Assembly: GCF_022811665.1 (NCBI RefSeq)
Contig: NZ_CP094529.1
Location: forward strand, 2,356,001-2,420,000
Origin: Chryseobacterium oryzae
GTDB taxonomy: Bacteria > Bacteroidota > Bacteroidia > Flavobacteriales > Weeksellaceae
Direction of reading: 5' to 3'
Length of the DNA: 64,000 nt
This document shows positions 8,157 through 17,819 of this stretch, one piece after another. Made by a program: the position numbers and the translations under genes. Numbering within the stretch: the first letter of the stretch is position 1; every line of letters begins with the position of its first letter. The notes below the pieces were generated by a model. The model was given only the letters and a program-made list of their open reading frames with translations. It searched no databases and was not told where the DNA came from.

Positions 8157-11100
8157 TTATAGTGATAAATTAACTCCAAAATTGAACGTCAGCGGAAGCG
8201 GATAACCGAAAGCCGGCGTTTCCGGATCAATACCCGTGAAGCTTTTGGATTTGATGGTCAGAAGATTCTGTGCGCTGATGTAAATCCTGAAATTGGTAAG
8301 CTTGTACTGCTCCAACACATTTTTAGGAATACTATACCCTAACTGTAAAACTCTCAACTTCAGATAACTTCCATTTTCCACATAATAGGAAGAAAATCTG
8401 GATTCCGCATTACTGTCAACTGTTGTAAGAGCAGGAATATCAGAAGTTGAATTTTGTGGCGACCACGCATTAAGCAACCTTGTTCCTTTGTTGGAACCCA
8501 CATCATCTACACTCCAGAAATCGGTCTGGTATTTTTTGGAATTGATGACATCCACATCGCTGATGCCTTGCCAAAAGGTTGATAAATCGAAGTTTTTGTA
8601 GGAGAAATTAAGATTGACACCGTACATAAATCCCGGATTGGGATTTCCTATCCACGTTCTGTCTTTATCATCGATAATGCCATCACCATTCAAATCAGCA
8701 TAACGGATTCTACCTAAACCTTTGCCTGGCTGTGTGGCAGAATTATCAACTTCGGACTGTGTTCTGAAAAGTCCATCGGCAACATAACCATACATAGAGT
8801 TGATAGGTTTTCCGAGAATATTATCGGTCGTGCCGTTTCCACCATAATTGTTGATAACAGATTGTGGTAATTCGATAATGGCATTTTGGTTCATCGAGAA
8901 ATTCCCTGAAATTTCGTAGCCAAAACCTCCCGAAGTTTTATCGGCATAGCCTAAAGCGACCTCAATTCCTTTGTTTTCCATAGAAGCACCGTTTATCCAG
9001 CGGTCTCCACCTTCGCCAATCACGCCTAAATATGGTGGCAACACGAGAATATCTTTGGTGTCTTTTTTATAAATATCGACACTTCCGGTCAGTTTTTGGT
9101 TAAAAAATCCGAAATCCAGACCGAGATTGGTCTGCGTGGTGGTTTCCCATCTCAAATCATCATTTTTAGTCTGAGTTGCGATGAAACCCGAAGGCAATAA
9201 ACCGCTTCCTACTCCCGAAATATCGTAAGCCGTTCCGTAAGAAGTTGCCCAGGTTGGATTTCCGCCTGCATAATTGGCAATGTAAAGCGAGTACACCGCC
9301 GAGTTGCTGATTTCCTGATTTCCTGTCTGTCCCCAACCTGCTCTCAGCCTAAAATCCGAGAAAAACGGAATCACTTTTTCTGCAAAATCTTCTTTGTTGA
9401 TTCTCCATCCCGCAGAAAAGGCAGGGAATGTTCCGAAACGATTATTCTTTCCAAATCTTGAAGACCCGTCATAACGTAACGTTGCAGAAAATAAATATCG
9501 ATTATCATAATCATAGGAAAACTTCCCGAAGTAGGACAACAAACTGTAGTAAGTAGAACTTCCACCGTTGAAGGCATCTCCCGTTCCGGCATCAGGATAC
9601 ATATATTCTGGTGTCTCTATGAGAAATCCTTCTTTTCTGAGCCAGGTATTGTTAAATATATCTTTGTACATTTCCATTCCGCCCAACAAATCAAAGTGGT
9701 GTTTTCCTGCTTTTGCGGTGTATTGCGCCGTGTTGGTCCACGTCCATTTTTCAGTATCGGACTGGTCGATATTTACCGCATTAGTTTTGTTTTGAAGATA
9801 TCCGGAAACATAACTTCTCTGCAACATTCTTTTATAATAGTTGGAAAAATCGATCCCGAAACTGGATTTCAAAGTCAGGTTTTTCACCGGTTGTAATTCC
9901 GCATAAACATTTCCGAAAAACCTTTGGTAGCGGTAACCATTGTCTTTATTGTATTCCAAAAGACGGACAGGATTCTGACGGTCATTCATTCCGCCAACCG
10001 GACCACCCCACCCGATTCCGTCCACCGTCCGAACAGGGATAATCGGCAAGGCTCTCAAAGCAGGGTCTAAAACGCCCGGGTCCATCAGTTCATTGGTTTT
10101 GGTATAGGTGAAATTTTCCCCGATTTTTAATTTACCATCAAAAAAATTATAGGAAGTATTCACACGCGCAGATAATCTTTTGAAATTGGTCAGCTTCACG
10201 ATGCCGTCATTGTCATAATAGCCCATTGAGAAGTAATATGAACCCTTGTCTGATGAACTTGAGGCCGCTACGTCCAAAGAGTTGGCAACGCCGGTCTGGG
10301 AAACCTCATCGTACCAGTTGGTATTAGCAGATTTGATGGTTTTCGATGCATCCAGATATTCGGGAACGAAGCTGTTGTACAAGGTTGGAACACCATTCTG
10401 AACGCCCCAGTCGAAGTTGTAGCTTAGATTATTTAGATTCGGATTCAGACCATCGTTGATATTCGCCTGCCAAAGCACCTGCCCGAACTGTTTTGCGTTT
10501 AGAACTTCTGTTTTTTTGGCATATTGTGAAAAGGCTGTATAATAATTCAGGTCGATTCTTGTCTTACCCTTTTTTCCTTTTTTGGTGGTAATGATAATCA
10601 CTCCGTTCGCCGCTCTAGAGCCGTAAATACTTGCTGATGAGGCGTCTTTCAAAACCTGCATCGATTCTATATCTCCTGAATTCAGCTCGTGCATTCCGGC
10701 TTTTGTTGGAATGCCGTCTATTACGTACAGTGGGTCTGTATTGTTCAAAGTTCCGACTCCACGGATAAGGACTTTGGTATTCCCGCCAGATGGCGAACCG
10801 TCTGTCGAGATATTCACACCAGCAACTCTACCTTGTAAAGATTTAATGGGATTCGGTTCAGCCTGCTTATTCAAATCTTTCATCTCAACAATGGAAACAG
10901 CGCCTGTGATGTCGGCTTTTTTCTGTTTTGTGTAGCCAGTCACAACCACTTCATCAATATTCTTGATTTTATCATTTGCCAAAGTAATGTTGAGAACCGT
11001 TTTCTCATCCACAACCACTTCCTGAGTAGAATAATCGGGATAAGTAAAAACCAGCGTATTTCCTTTCTGTAAATCATTGATTTCGAATGCACCATTATTA

Positions 11101-11258
11101 TCTGTGGTTGTACTCACACCGGTTTCTGAAACCGTTACAGTAACGCCACTAAGAGGTTTTTGGTTCGGAGAAACCACTTTGCCCTTCACAATTTCCTGCG
11201 CAAAAATGTAGGAAAACGGAAGCAGACAAAGGGCGATTGCCATTTTATATTTCTTCAT
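8157..11258 (-). CDS. SusC/RagA-family TonB-linked outer-membrane transporter (fructan)
   Basis: This 1033-residue protein has a signal peptide (ending IFAQ), an N-terminal carboxypeptidase-regulatory-like domain (about residues 23-105, VKGKVVSPNQKPLSGVTVTV), the SusC signature DEVVVTGYTKQKKADITGAV, a plug with IRGVGTLNNTDPLYVIDGIP and ASIYGSRAANGVIIITTKKG, and a long beta-barrel ending in an aromatic/hydrophobic strand (FNFGVNLSL). It imports oligosaccharides across the outer membrane with energy from TonB. It starts 12 bp after the GH32 gene stop and precedes its SusD lid. Fructo-oligosaccharide is the inferred substrate. Confidence 0.96.
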   Translation of the reverse strand: MKKYKMAIALCLLPFSYIFAQEIVKGKVVSPNQKPLSGVTVTVSETGVSTTTDNNGAFEINDLQKGNTLVFTYPDYSTQEVVVDEKTVLNITLANDKIKNIDEVVVTGYTKQKKADITGAVSIVEMKDLNKQAEPNPIKSLQGRVAGVNISTDGSPSGGNTKVLIRGVGTLNNTDPLYVIDGIPTKAGMHELNSGDIESMQVLKDASSASIYGSRAANGVIIITTKKGKKGKTRIDLNYYTAFSQYAKKTEVLNAKQFGQVLWQANINDGLNPNLNNLSYNFDWGVQNGVPTLYNSFVPEYLDASKTIKSANTNWYDEVSQTGVANSLDVAASSSSDKGSYYFSMGYYDNDGIVKLTNFKRLSARVNTSYNFFDGKLKIGENFTYTKTNELMDPGVLDPALRALPIIPVRTVDGIGWGGPVGGMNDRQNPVRLLEYNKDNGYRYQRFFGNVYAELQPVKNLTLKSSFGIDFSNYYKRMLQRSYVSGYLQNKTNAVNIDQSDTEKWTWTNTAQYTAKAGKHHFDLLGGMEMYKDIFNNTWLRKEGFLIETPEYMYPDAGTGDAFNGGSSTYYSLLSYFGKFSYDYDNRYLFSATLRYDGSSRFGKNNRFGTFPAFSAGWRINKEDFAEKVIPFFSDFRLRAGWGQTGNQEISNSAVYSLYIANYAGGNPTWATSYGTAYDISGVGSGLLPSGFIATQTKNDDLRWETTTQTNLGLDFGFFNQKLTGSVDIYKKDTKDILVLPPYLGVIGEGGDRWINGASMENKGIEVALGYADKTSGGFGYEISGNFSMNQNAIIELPQSVINNYGGNGTTDNILGKPINSMYGYVADGLFRTQSEVDNSATQPGKGLGRIRYADLNGDGIIDDKDRTWIGNPNPGFMYGVNLNFSYKNFDLSTFWQGISDVDVINSKKYQTDFWSVDDVGSNKGTRLLNAWSPQNSTSDIPALTTVDSNAESRFSSYYVENGSYLKLRVLQLGYSIPKNVLEQYKLTNFRIYISAQNLLTIKSKSFTGIDPETPAFGYPLPLTFNFGVNLSL

Positions 11259-11270
11259 ATGATAGAGTTT

Positions 11271-12824
11271 TTATTTGATGTTAAGCTGATAAGCACTGAA
11301 ATCTAAAGAACTTCCCAGAGTATCCGTTGATAAAGTCAGTTCGGAGAAATTTTCGTTCGGAAAGAAGATTTCCGTCAGAACTTTTTCGCCGTCGTTGAAA
11401 AAGATTTCTATGGAAGTTTTATCAATAACCAGTTTCATTTTTGCGTTCACATAAATTTCGTTCATAGGTGCTTTGGTCATTGGCGTTGCGTAGTTTTTTC
11501 CGAAATCTGTTTTTCCAGATTTTGAGCGGTCTATGAACAGCTCTTTAGCTTTGTTATCAATCCCGAAAAGAACCTCTTCTCCCAAAGTATTTTTCAGCGC
11601 AAAAGTGTATTTTCCTGCACTCATCTTTTTTAAATCTAAGTCGATGACTGCTTTTGCTAAATTGATGTCAGATTTGGCAAGCAATTGATTCTCGGATTTT
11701 AAACTTATTTTTTTATTGATTGGCTTTCCCTGATATTTTTTAAGCTGGTCAACAGGAACATTTTTGAGAACATAGCCATCTTTTGTTTTTTTAAGTGAAA
11801 CTTCCCTTGCAACCGTCATACTGCTTCGCCAAAACTCGGTCGGAACTTCCTGTGCGTATTCCCAATTGCTCATCCAGCCGATGATGATTCTCTTATCCTG
11901 CGGAACATTGTCAAAGGAAACACTTGCATAATTGTCTTTTCCCCAATCCAGCCACACAGCTTTTTCCCGCTGAAGCTGTTTCGTAAAATGCTCATCAATT
12001 TTAAAAGTTTTGCCATCAAAATCTCCAACAAAATATTGTCCTGCAGAACCGTTATTCGGACCACCCAGATTGATATTTACAATCAGAACCCATTTTTCTT
12101 CCTTAGAACCTTCAACTTTTAAAGGAAATAAATCAGGACATTCCCAAACACCTCCGTGACCGCCCAAATCTTTCCCAAATTCCGATTGAAAAGTCCAGTC
12201 TTTAAGATTTTTTGAGGTGTAGAAATGCGCTCTGTCCTGCGCTGCCAAAGCCATTGCCCATTGTTTTCTCTTGGCATCCCAAATCACTTTAGGATCACGA
12301 AAATCACGGATTCCGGGATTTTTGAGGACAGGGTTTGAACTATATTTTGTCCAGGTCTTGCTGTTGTCAAGAGAATATGCAATTCCCTGAGATTCTACGT
12401 CAATATTGCCGTCTTTTTCACGGTTAGGATTGTGATAGGTATAAATTGCAACTACAGGATTATTTTTGGCATCTCCAAAACCGGACGTATTATTTTTATC
12501 TACGACTGCACTTCCTGAAAAGATGTATCCCAAATCATCCGGATAAAGCGCAATCGGCTGTTCTTCCCATTTTACTAGGTCTTTGCTGGTTGCGTGTCCC
12601 CAATGCATTGGTCCCCATTTGTTTCCGTCGGGATAATACTGGAAAAAAAGATTGTAAACGCCGTCTTTATAATAGAGTCCGTTTGGGTCATTCATCCAGC
12701 CTTTTTTTGGCGTGAAGTGAAAATTGGGACGGTAAAGCTGTTCTTCCTTCTTCGAATGCAACTGAGCGTTGAGATTCGAAAAAAAGACAGAAGCGACAAT
12801 TAAACTTGATATTATTTTTTTCAT
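11271..12824 (-). CDS. GH32 fructan beta-fructosidase (levanase/inulinase/invertase type)
   Basis: This 517-residue enzyme has a signal peptide (MKKIISSLIVASVFFSNLNA) and all GH32 hallmarks: GWMNDPNGLYY with nucleophile Asp46, FRDPKV with the transition-state Asp177, and WECPDLF with acid/base Glu228, followed by the C-terminal beta-sandwich (about residues 365-517). It would release fructose from the ends of fructans or from sucrose, most likely in the periplasm because the signal peptide has no lipobox cysteine. It lies between the sugar porter and SusC genes with gaps of 33 and 12 bp, so it is part of the same operon. Confidence 0.95.
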   Translation of the reverse strand: MKKIISSLIVASVFFSNLNAQLHSKKEEQLYRPNFHFTPKKGWMNDPNGLYYKDGVYNLFFQYYPDGNKWGPMHWGHATSKDLVKWEEQPIALYPDDLGYIFSGSAVVDKNNTSGFGDAKNNPVVAIYTYHNPNREKDGNIDVESQGIAYSLDNSKTWTKYSSNPVLKNPGIRDFRDPKVIWDAKRKQWAMALAAQDRAHFYTSKNLKDWTFQSEFGKDLGGHGGVWECPDLFPLKVEGSKEEKWVLIVNINLGGPNNGSAGQYFVGDFDGKTFKIDEHFTKQLQREKAVWLDWGKDNYASVSFDNVPQDKRIIIGWMSNWEYAQEVPTEFWRSSMTVAREVSLKKTKDGYVLKNVPVDQLKKYQGKPINKKISLKSENQLLAKSDINLAKAVIDLDLKKMSAGKYTFALKNTLGEEVLFGIDNKAKELFIDRSKSGKTDFGKNYATPMTKAPMNEIYVNAKMKLVIDKTSIEIFFNDGEKVLTEIFFPNENFSELTLSTDTLGSSLDFSAYQLNIK

Positions 12825-12857
12825 TGGATTATTTTTTCTCGAAGATTTTTGAAGGGT

Positions 12858-14171
12858 TTACTCTTTTGTAAGTGTTTTGCTTAATTTTTCCAGTGATACG
12901 CCTTTGGTTTCCGGCATCATAAAAATCACAAATAATAGCTGGAATACCATTGCGATTGTGAAGACCAGAAACACGGTTCCTGCCCCTATAGTTGAAAATA
13001 ATGTAGGTATTAATGAAGGAATAATCGCTGCTAAAACCCAGTGCGTAGAACTTCCGAATGCCTGTCCTGAAGCGCGGAGGTGGTTCGGAAAGATTTCGGA
13101 GATAAAAACCCAGATCACCGTTCCCTGTCCGATGGCGTGAGAAGCGATAAACAGGAATAAAAATACAGGAATCGCTAAGCCCGACCAATGGAAATAAAAC
13201 GCCATAGAAACGAGTCCCAATGAAATGATATAACCGATGGAACCAATGTACATCAGAGTTCTTCTGCCCACCTTGTCGATAAGATTAACACCAACCAAAG
13301 TGAAAACCATATTCACAATCCCGATTCCGATACTGCTGAGCAATGCGGTTTTCTCGCCCAATCCAGCCTCGCCAAAAATTCTCGGTGCATAATATAAGAA
13401 TGCATTGATTCCCGACATCTGGTTGAAAAATGCGACAAGGAAAGCGAGCATTAACGGAAAACGATATTTTTTCATAAAGATATTTTCCTTTGGTGCTTCG
13501 GCATGATCTTCTTCCATCTGAGAAATTAGTAGGTCAGAATCCTGATCCGGATTTACGGTTTTAACTACATTTTGGGCTTCGTTTATTCTGCCTTTGGAAA
13601 CGAGCCATCTTGGACTTTCCTGAATTATAAGCACACATAAGGTGTAGATAGTTGCCGGAATTGCCTGAACACCAAGCATCCATCTCCAGTCGTTATCTCC
13701 GATTCCGCTGAGTAGATAATTGGATAAAAAGGCAACCAAAATCCCCAGCACAATATTGAACTGATACAAGGAAACCAATCTTCCTCGGTCTTTTGCAGGA
13801 GCGATTTCGGAAATATAAGCCGGAGCTGCAATGGTGGATGCCCCAACGCCTAAGCCTCCCATAAATCTGAAAAATGCGAAGATATAAGGATCATTGGAAA
13901 GCGCTGTTCCGATTGCTGAAAGTGCATATAAGACACCGATTGCCAAAAGTGTTTTTTTACGCCCGAATTTGTTGGTCGGGATTCCGCCAAAGATGGCGCC
14001 GATAACGGTTCCCCACAATGCCATTCCCATTACTACCGCACCGTGGAATGCGTCTGAACTCTGCCAAAGCACCTGTAGTTTTTTGTCGGCTCCGGAAATC
14101 ACCACAACATCAAACCCGAAAAGAAATCCTGCCAAAGCTGCAGTGACAGACCACATCAAAATTTTATTCAT
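12858..14171 (-). CDS. MFS sugar porter, probable fructose importer
   Basis: This 437-residue inner-membrane protein has twelve predicted helices and the sugar-porter family motifs: GFDVVVISGA in helix 1, GRKKTLL after helix 2, PESPRWLVSKGR before the central loop, DKVGRRTLMYIG between helices 8 and 9, and PETKGVSLEKL at the C-terminus. It would bring the fructose released by the periplasmic fructosidase into the cytoplasm, where the fructokinase at the end of the operon acts on it. It is the first gene of the run after the sensor gene. The start is supported by the MNKILMWSVTAALAGFLFGFD N-terminus matching family starts. Confidence 0.92.
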   Translation of the reverse strand: MNKILMWSVTAALAGFLFGFDVVVISGADKKLQVLWQSSDAFHGAVVMGMALWGTVIGAIFGGIPTNKFGRKKTLLAIGVLYALSAIGTALSNDPYIFAFFRFMGGLGVGASTIAAPAYISEIAPAKDRGRLVSLYQFNIVLGILVAFLSNYLLSGIGDNDWRWMLGVQAIPATIYTLCVLIIQESPRWLVSKGRINEAQNVVKTVNPDQDSDLLISQMEEDHAEAPKENIFMKKYRFPLMLAFLVAFFNQMSGINAFLYYAPRIFGEAGLGEKTALLSSIGIGIVNMVFTLVGVNLIDKVGRRTLMYIGSIGYIISLGLVSMAFYFHWSGLAIPVFLFLFIASHAIGQGTVIWVFISEIFPNHLRASGQAFGSSTHWVLAAIIPSLIPTLFSTIGAGTVFLVFTIAMVFQLLFVIFMMPETKGVSLEKLSKTLTKE

Positions 14172-14707
14172 ATATAAATATTTATTATTTTTTATTGATC
14201 AAATGGAGTCGCTCATTCTTTATTGATGTTTGCGTTTACAAACCATAGCGATTTCACCTATTGAAAAATATTACTTTGTTTGTGGCTAATATATCCTAGG
14301 ACAGGAATGCGAAGGTCTAATTATGTAACAAAATATTTCGTCAAGGTTAATTATTTGTTAACTTATTTTAATTAACTGAAAATCAAAATTTTAAAATTGA
14401 TGTAATTTCAAAATATGATAATGATGTTTCAAAAATGTAACATCATTCTATAAAAATGTTACGTGGATTATGAGGATTTTTAGAAGTATGAACGAATGTT
14501 AGTGTGGGAAGATTGACCGAAATTTGAGGTCGGGTTTTTGGAAACTACGGCTTTGGTTTTTATAAGATGAATACTTCGGGCAAGCAATGCATCATTGTTC
14601 ACCTGAACAACGATGTCATATTAGTACCGAGAACGATATCTAGTTCGCACAGATACTGCTACTCTTTATTCGGAAAAGAAAGGAAAAAAATATATACGGA
14701 TTAATTA
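14172..14707. promoter_or_regulatory. Probable control region of the fructan operon
   Basis: These 536 bases lie between the sensor-regulator gene stop and the first structural gene. No coding frame looks real. By position it should carry the promoter and the binding site of the HTCS AraC-type domain. I find no clear TAnnTTTG box on the minus strand. Visible structure includes a hairpin-like inverted repeat at 14590-14615 and a smaller GACCGAAATTTGAGGTC repeat near 14515-14535. Confidence 0.5.
14590..14615. repeat. Inverted repeat TTGTTCA-CC-TGAACAA
   Basis: Two perfect 7-base arms surround a 2-base centre, extended by partly matching CATCA/CGATG flanks. There is no adjacent T tract, so a terminator is unlikely. 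It could be a regulator site, but it lies more than 400 bases from the porter start, which is far for an activator. Confidence 0.4.
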
Positions 14708-17473
14708 TTATTCCTCACCACCACTCTTCCTAAACACGTTTGGAGAAACCCCAAACTTATTTTTGAAAACTGTGGAGAAATAATTCGGGGAAGAAAAGCC
14801 GGTTTTATAAGCAATTTCGGAAATCGTCAATCCTGGATTTTGTAGCATCGATTTCGCCTGTTCCAGACGGATATTGTTGATGTAGTCGCTTACATTCACG
14901 TCAAACATTGCTTTTATTTTTCTGTAAAGCTGAATTCTTGAAATATTCAGTAAATCTGCAAGATTTTCCACTGAAAAATCGGGATTGTCGATATTGGTTT
15001 TGATGATCTGATTCAATTTGTTCACAAACGTCTGCTCCATACTTCCGAAGGATTTGCTGTCCACAATTCTTCCGATGTTGTTGGTGTAATAATAACGTAG
15101 TTTTTCTCGGTTGTAAAGCAACGAACACAGAGACTGTGTCAGGATCGGATAGCTGAATGGCTTCGTAAGATATAGGTCAACCCCGGATTTCAGTCCATGA
15201 AGATAAGATTCCTTATTGTCCAAAGCCGTAAGAAGAATGACCGGAATATGAGATGTTCTGAGGTCATTTTTCAGAATTTCGCAAATTTCAAATCCGTTTT
15301 TTTCAGGAAGATTCACATCGCACACAATGATGTCAGGAATTTCGCTTAGCGCTTTATCAATCGCATCCGTACCATCGGAAACCATCACATCAAATTCCGT
15401 CTGTAGCTTATTGCTGAGGAAAAACGACAAATCCGAATTATCTTCCACCAAAAGCAAAGAATACCGATCACCTGGATTTTCCTGGATTTGCATAAAACTT
15501 CCTTCTTCCACCATGCCAAAAACATCTTCTTTTGCTAACGTTTCCGCATCCATAACACTCGGTTCTTTTATCATCTGATCTTCATTGAAATGCTTGTTTC
15601 CTTTGTAAAGGCTGATGATAAATTCCGTTCCTTGAAAAGAACTCACCTCGATTTTCCCGCGATGAAGCTCCACAAACTGACGACTAAGATGAAGTCCAAT
15701 TCCTGAACTGTTTTTGCGGTTGTTGGAACCTTTAAAATAGGGTTCGAAAACGTTGCTGATTTCTTTTTCTGGGATTCCTATACCGTTGTCTTTGAAGCTG
15801 ATAACCACCTGATTTCCTTTTTCCTGAATTGTAATTTCAATTTTTCCATTGTCCGGCGTGAATTTAAATGCGTTTGACAAAAGGTTAAAATATACTTTAT
15901 CCATCAGGTTTCTGTCAATATACAGTTCTAGATTTTTGTTTGTGGAATGGATTTCAAACTTAATATTCCTTTTTTTGGCTTCGTTTTCAAAATCCCTGAA
16001 AATGCCATAAGTGAAATCGTAAATATTGGTTTTGGAAACCCTTAAATTGAAGGTTTTATTTTCTATTTTCCTGAAATCCAAAAGATTATCTACCAACCTT
16101 AGCAAACGGTTTGAATTTTTATTAATCAGTTCCAGCTCATAAGACGGTTTTGTACCCTTGCTTTTAAAAGTATCTTTCAATGATTCTAATGAACTCAGGA
16201 TGAGGGTTATTGGTGTTTTGAATTCGTGGGATAAGCCGGTAAAAAAGTTTACTCTTGCTTCATTACTTTCCTTGAGTTCGTTGGCAATGGTTTCAATCTG
16301 ATTCCTTTGAATCGTCACACGTTCGTTGGTGAGAGTAAGCTGTTTATTTTTAATTTTAATGGTATAAATCAGGTAAATAGCATAGGCAATCAGGCAAAAC
16401 ATCAGAATTAGAAGTACAACTGACCATCGGAACAATTCTCTTTGGGAAGAATAGAGTTCGGTCTGCTTTTTCACGGCATTCACCTGATTTTCGATCACTC
16501 CCTGCTGTTCGATGATTTTATCGAACTGGTTGCGCATAATCTCAGCATTCAGCCTGTCGATAATGGTTGTACTGAGCTTGATACGTTTCGGTGGAATTTG
16601 CCCGTGGTAGATTTTAATGGCAGTTTCAATGGCTTCCGTTCCGCCGGTAGGATAAAGTAAAGTGGCATTCAATTTACCGTCAAGAACCATCTGAATTCCA
16701 CCGTCTTTGGTGTTCAGACCATCCACACCGATAAATTTGATTTGATTTTCCACACCGGCGTTTCTCGCTATTTGCCATGCTTGTGTAGCGAGTTGGTCAT
16801 TGAAAGCAAAAACATATAAGCTTTGATTTCCGAGTGAATCCAGCGTTTTCCTGAAAGCCTCTGCCGGAAGACCTCGGACGGTTTTTATCAGCTCTGTATT
16901 AGGATTATTTTTGATGATTTGCTCGAAACCCAAACTCCTTTCAATCGTTGGGGACGAATTGTCATCGCCTTTTATTTCGATGATTTTTTTCAGATTTTTA
17001 GAGTCAGAAAGAATATATTGCGCTGCTTCTTTCCCAATTTCTATATTATCTGCTCCGATATAAGTGGCGTATCTATCAGAATTGATTTTCCTATCCACCA
17101 AAATCACAGGAATCTTTTTTGCAAAGGCTTTTTCTACTACTGGAATCAGAGAATTGGGGTCAATCGGCGAAATAATGATAACATCTACCCTGCTGTCAAT
17201 CATTTTTTGAATATCCTGAATCTGTTTTTTGACAGAACCTTCCGCTTTGCTAATGCTCAGATGCACTTCAGAATGCAGTGATGCCTGAATCTCCATTGCG
17301 TGGTTCATAGCCTGCCGCCAAGGATGATTGCCCAACCCTTGCGAGAAGCCGATATTTATTTTATCCGATTTTGTTGAAGCATCCTTGCAACCATGCAAAA
17401 TCATCAGCAACAAAAATAAAACGGTACCAACCTTGGGAAAACCAAACGTTCTAAAAAGTTTTTTCATGGACAT
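14708..17473 (-). CDS. Hybrid two-component system sensor-regulator (HTCS) with periplasmic sugar-binding domain
   Basis: This 921-residue protein joins a whole signalling path. An N-terminal export signal is followed by a type-I periplasmic binding protein domain (about 37-320; INIGFSQGLGNHPWRQ, IISPIDPNSL, IGVDGLNTKDGG). A membrane helix lies near 350-373, then HisKA (LSHEFKTPITLIL), HATPase (NLLSNAFKFTPDNG, DNGIGIP), a receiver domain (about 680-795, DIIVCDVNLPEKNG with the phospho-accepting Asp) and a C-terminal AraC helix-turn-helix (LLNISRIQLYRKI, IAYKTGFSSPNYFSTVFK). In Bacteroides thetaiotaomicron the fructan locus regulator BT1754 has the same layout and senses fructose. The upstream position supports control of this operon. 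The ATG at 17467 is an equally good start. Confidence 0.95.
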   Translation of the reverse strand: MSMKKLFRTFGFPKVGTVLFLLLMILHGCKDASTKSDKINIGFSQGLGNHPWRQAMNHAMEIQASLHSEVHLSISKAEGSVKKQIQDIQKMIDSRVDVIIISPIDPNSLIPVVEKAFAKKIPVILVDRKINSDRYATYIGADNIEIGKEAAQYILSDSKNLKKIIEIKGDDNSSPTIERSLGFEQIIKNNPNTELIKTVRGLPAEAFRKTLDSLGNQSLYVFAFNDQLATQAWQIARNAGVENQIKFIGVDGLNTKDGGIQMVLDGKLNATLLYPTGGTEAIETAIKIYHGQIPPKRIKLSTTIIDRLNAEIMRNQFDKIIEQQGVIENQVNAVKKQTELYSSQRELFRWSVVLLILMFCLIAYAIYLIYTIKIKNKQLTLTNERVTIQRNQIETIANELKESNEARVNFFTGLSHEFKTPITLILSSLESLKDTFKSKGTKPSYELELINKNSNRLLRLVDNLLDFRKIENKTFNLRVSKTNIYDFTYGIFRDFENEAKKRNIKFEIHSTNKNLELYIDRNLMDKVYFNLLSNAFKFTPDNGKIEITIQEKGNQVVISFKDNGIGIPEKEISNVFEPYFKGSNNRKNSSGIGLHLSRQFVELHRGKIEVSSFQGTEFIISLYKGNKHFNEDQMIKEPSVMDAETLAKEDVFGMVEEGSFMQIQENPGDRYSLLLVEDNSDLSFFLSNKLQTEFDVMVSDGTDAIDKALSEIPDIIVCDVNLPEKNGFEICEILKNDLRTSHIPVILLTALDNKESYLHGLKSGVDLYLTKPFSYPILTQSLCSLLYNREKLRYYYTNNIGRIVDSKSFGSMEQTFVNKLNQIIKTNIDNPDFSVENLADLLNISRIQLYRKIKAMFDVNVSDYINNIRLEQAKSMLQNPGLTISEIAYKTGFSSPNYFSTVFKNKFGVSPNVFRKSGGEE

Positions 17474-17549
17474 ATGAACACAATATTAATAAAGATGTTT
17501 TACACCTACAATTTTTGGTGAGAGTATTTTATGTTAATTGAATATATGA

Positions 17550-17756
17550 ACGCATCAAAATCCGCCCAAGACATTCAATAAAGGCCAAATCTATGGTGGA
17601 TTGATTTTCGGTTTTGGCTGGGCGATTACTGGCGCTTGTCCCGGACCACTTTTTGCACAGATCGGAACCGGAGCTTTGGCGGTTATCATTACTTTGGCTA
17701 GTGCCATTTTCGGAACTTGGGTGTACGGTTATTTTAAAGAAATATTGCCTCATTAA
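17550..17756 (+). pseudogene. C-terminal remnant of a YeeE/YedE-like (DUF6691-type) transporter
   Basis: The plus-strand frame reads NKGQIYGGLIFGFGWAITGA, then CPGPLFAQIGTGAL and ends GTWVYGYFKEILPH. This is the last membrane hairpin of the small YeeE/YedE sulfur-transport-like proteins, with the GACPGP motif. Only about 68 codons are open; the frame meets a stop at 17547-17549 and no suitable start codon precedes it. The usual length is about 140-190 residues, so the front half and any partner gene are missing. It is followed directly by an intrinsic terminator, as an intact gene would be, which suggests a deletion took the 5' part. Confidence 0.75.
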
Positions 17757-17770
17757 AATCTTAAATCGAC

Positions 17771-17807
17771 AAAGACTGTAATTAAAAACTACAGTCTTTA
17801 TTTTTTT
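17771..17807 (+). terminator. Intrinsic terminator
   Basis: AAAGACTGTA (17771-17780) pairs perfectly with TACAGTCTTT (17790-17799) and is followed by a run of seven or more T. It lies 14 bases after the stop of the YeeE-like remnant. Confidence 0.85.
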
Positions 17808-17819
17808 ATTTAATAATTC

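Noticed and set aside
13625..13846. Frames opposite and within the sugar porter gene, and many like them inside other genes
   Set aside because: They overlap well-supported genes completely and show no protein family features.
14590..14615. Inverted repeat as a terminator for the sensor gene
   Set aside because: No T tract follows on either strand.
17529..17753. 74-codon minus-strand frame
   Set aside because: The opposite strand reads clearly as the end of a YeeE/YedE-like protein, so this is its shadow.
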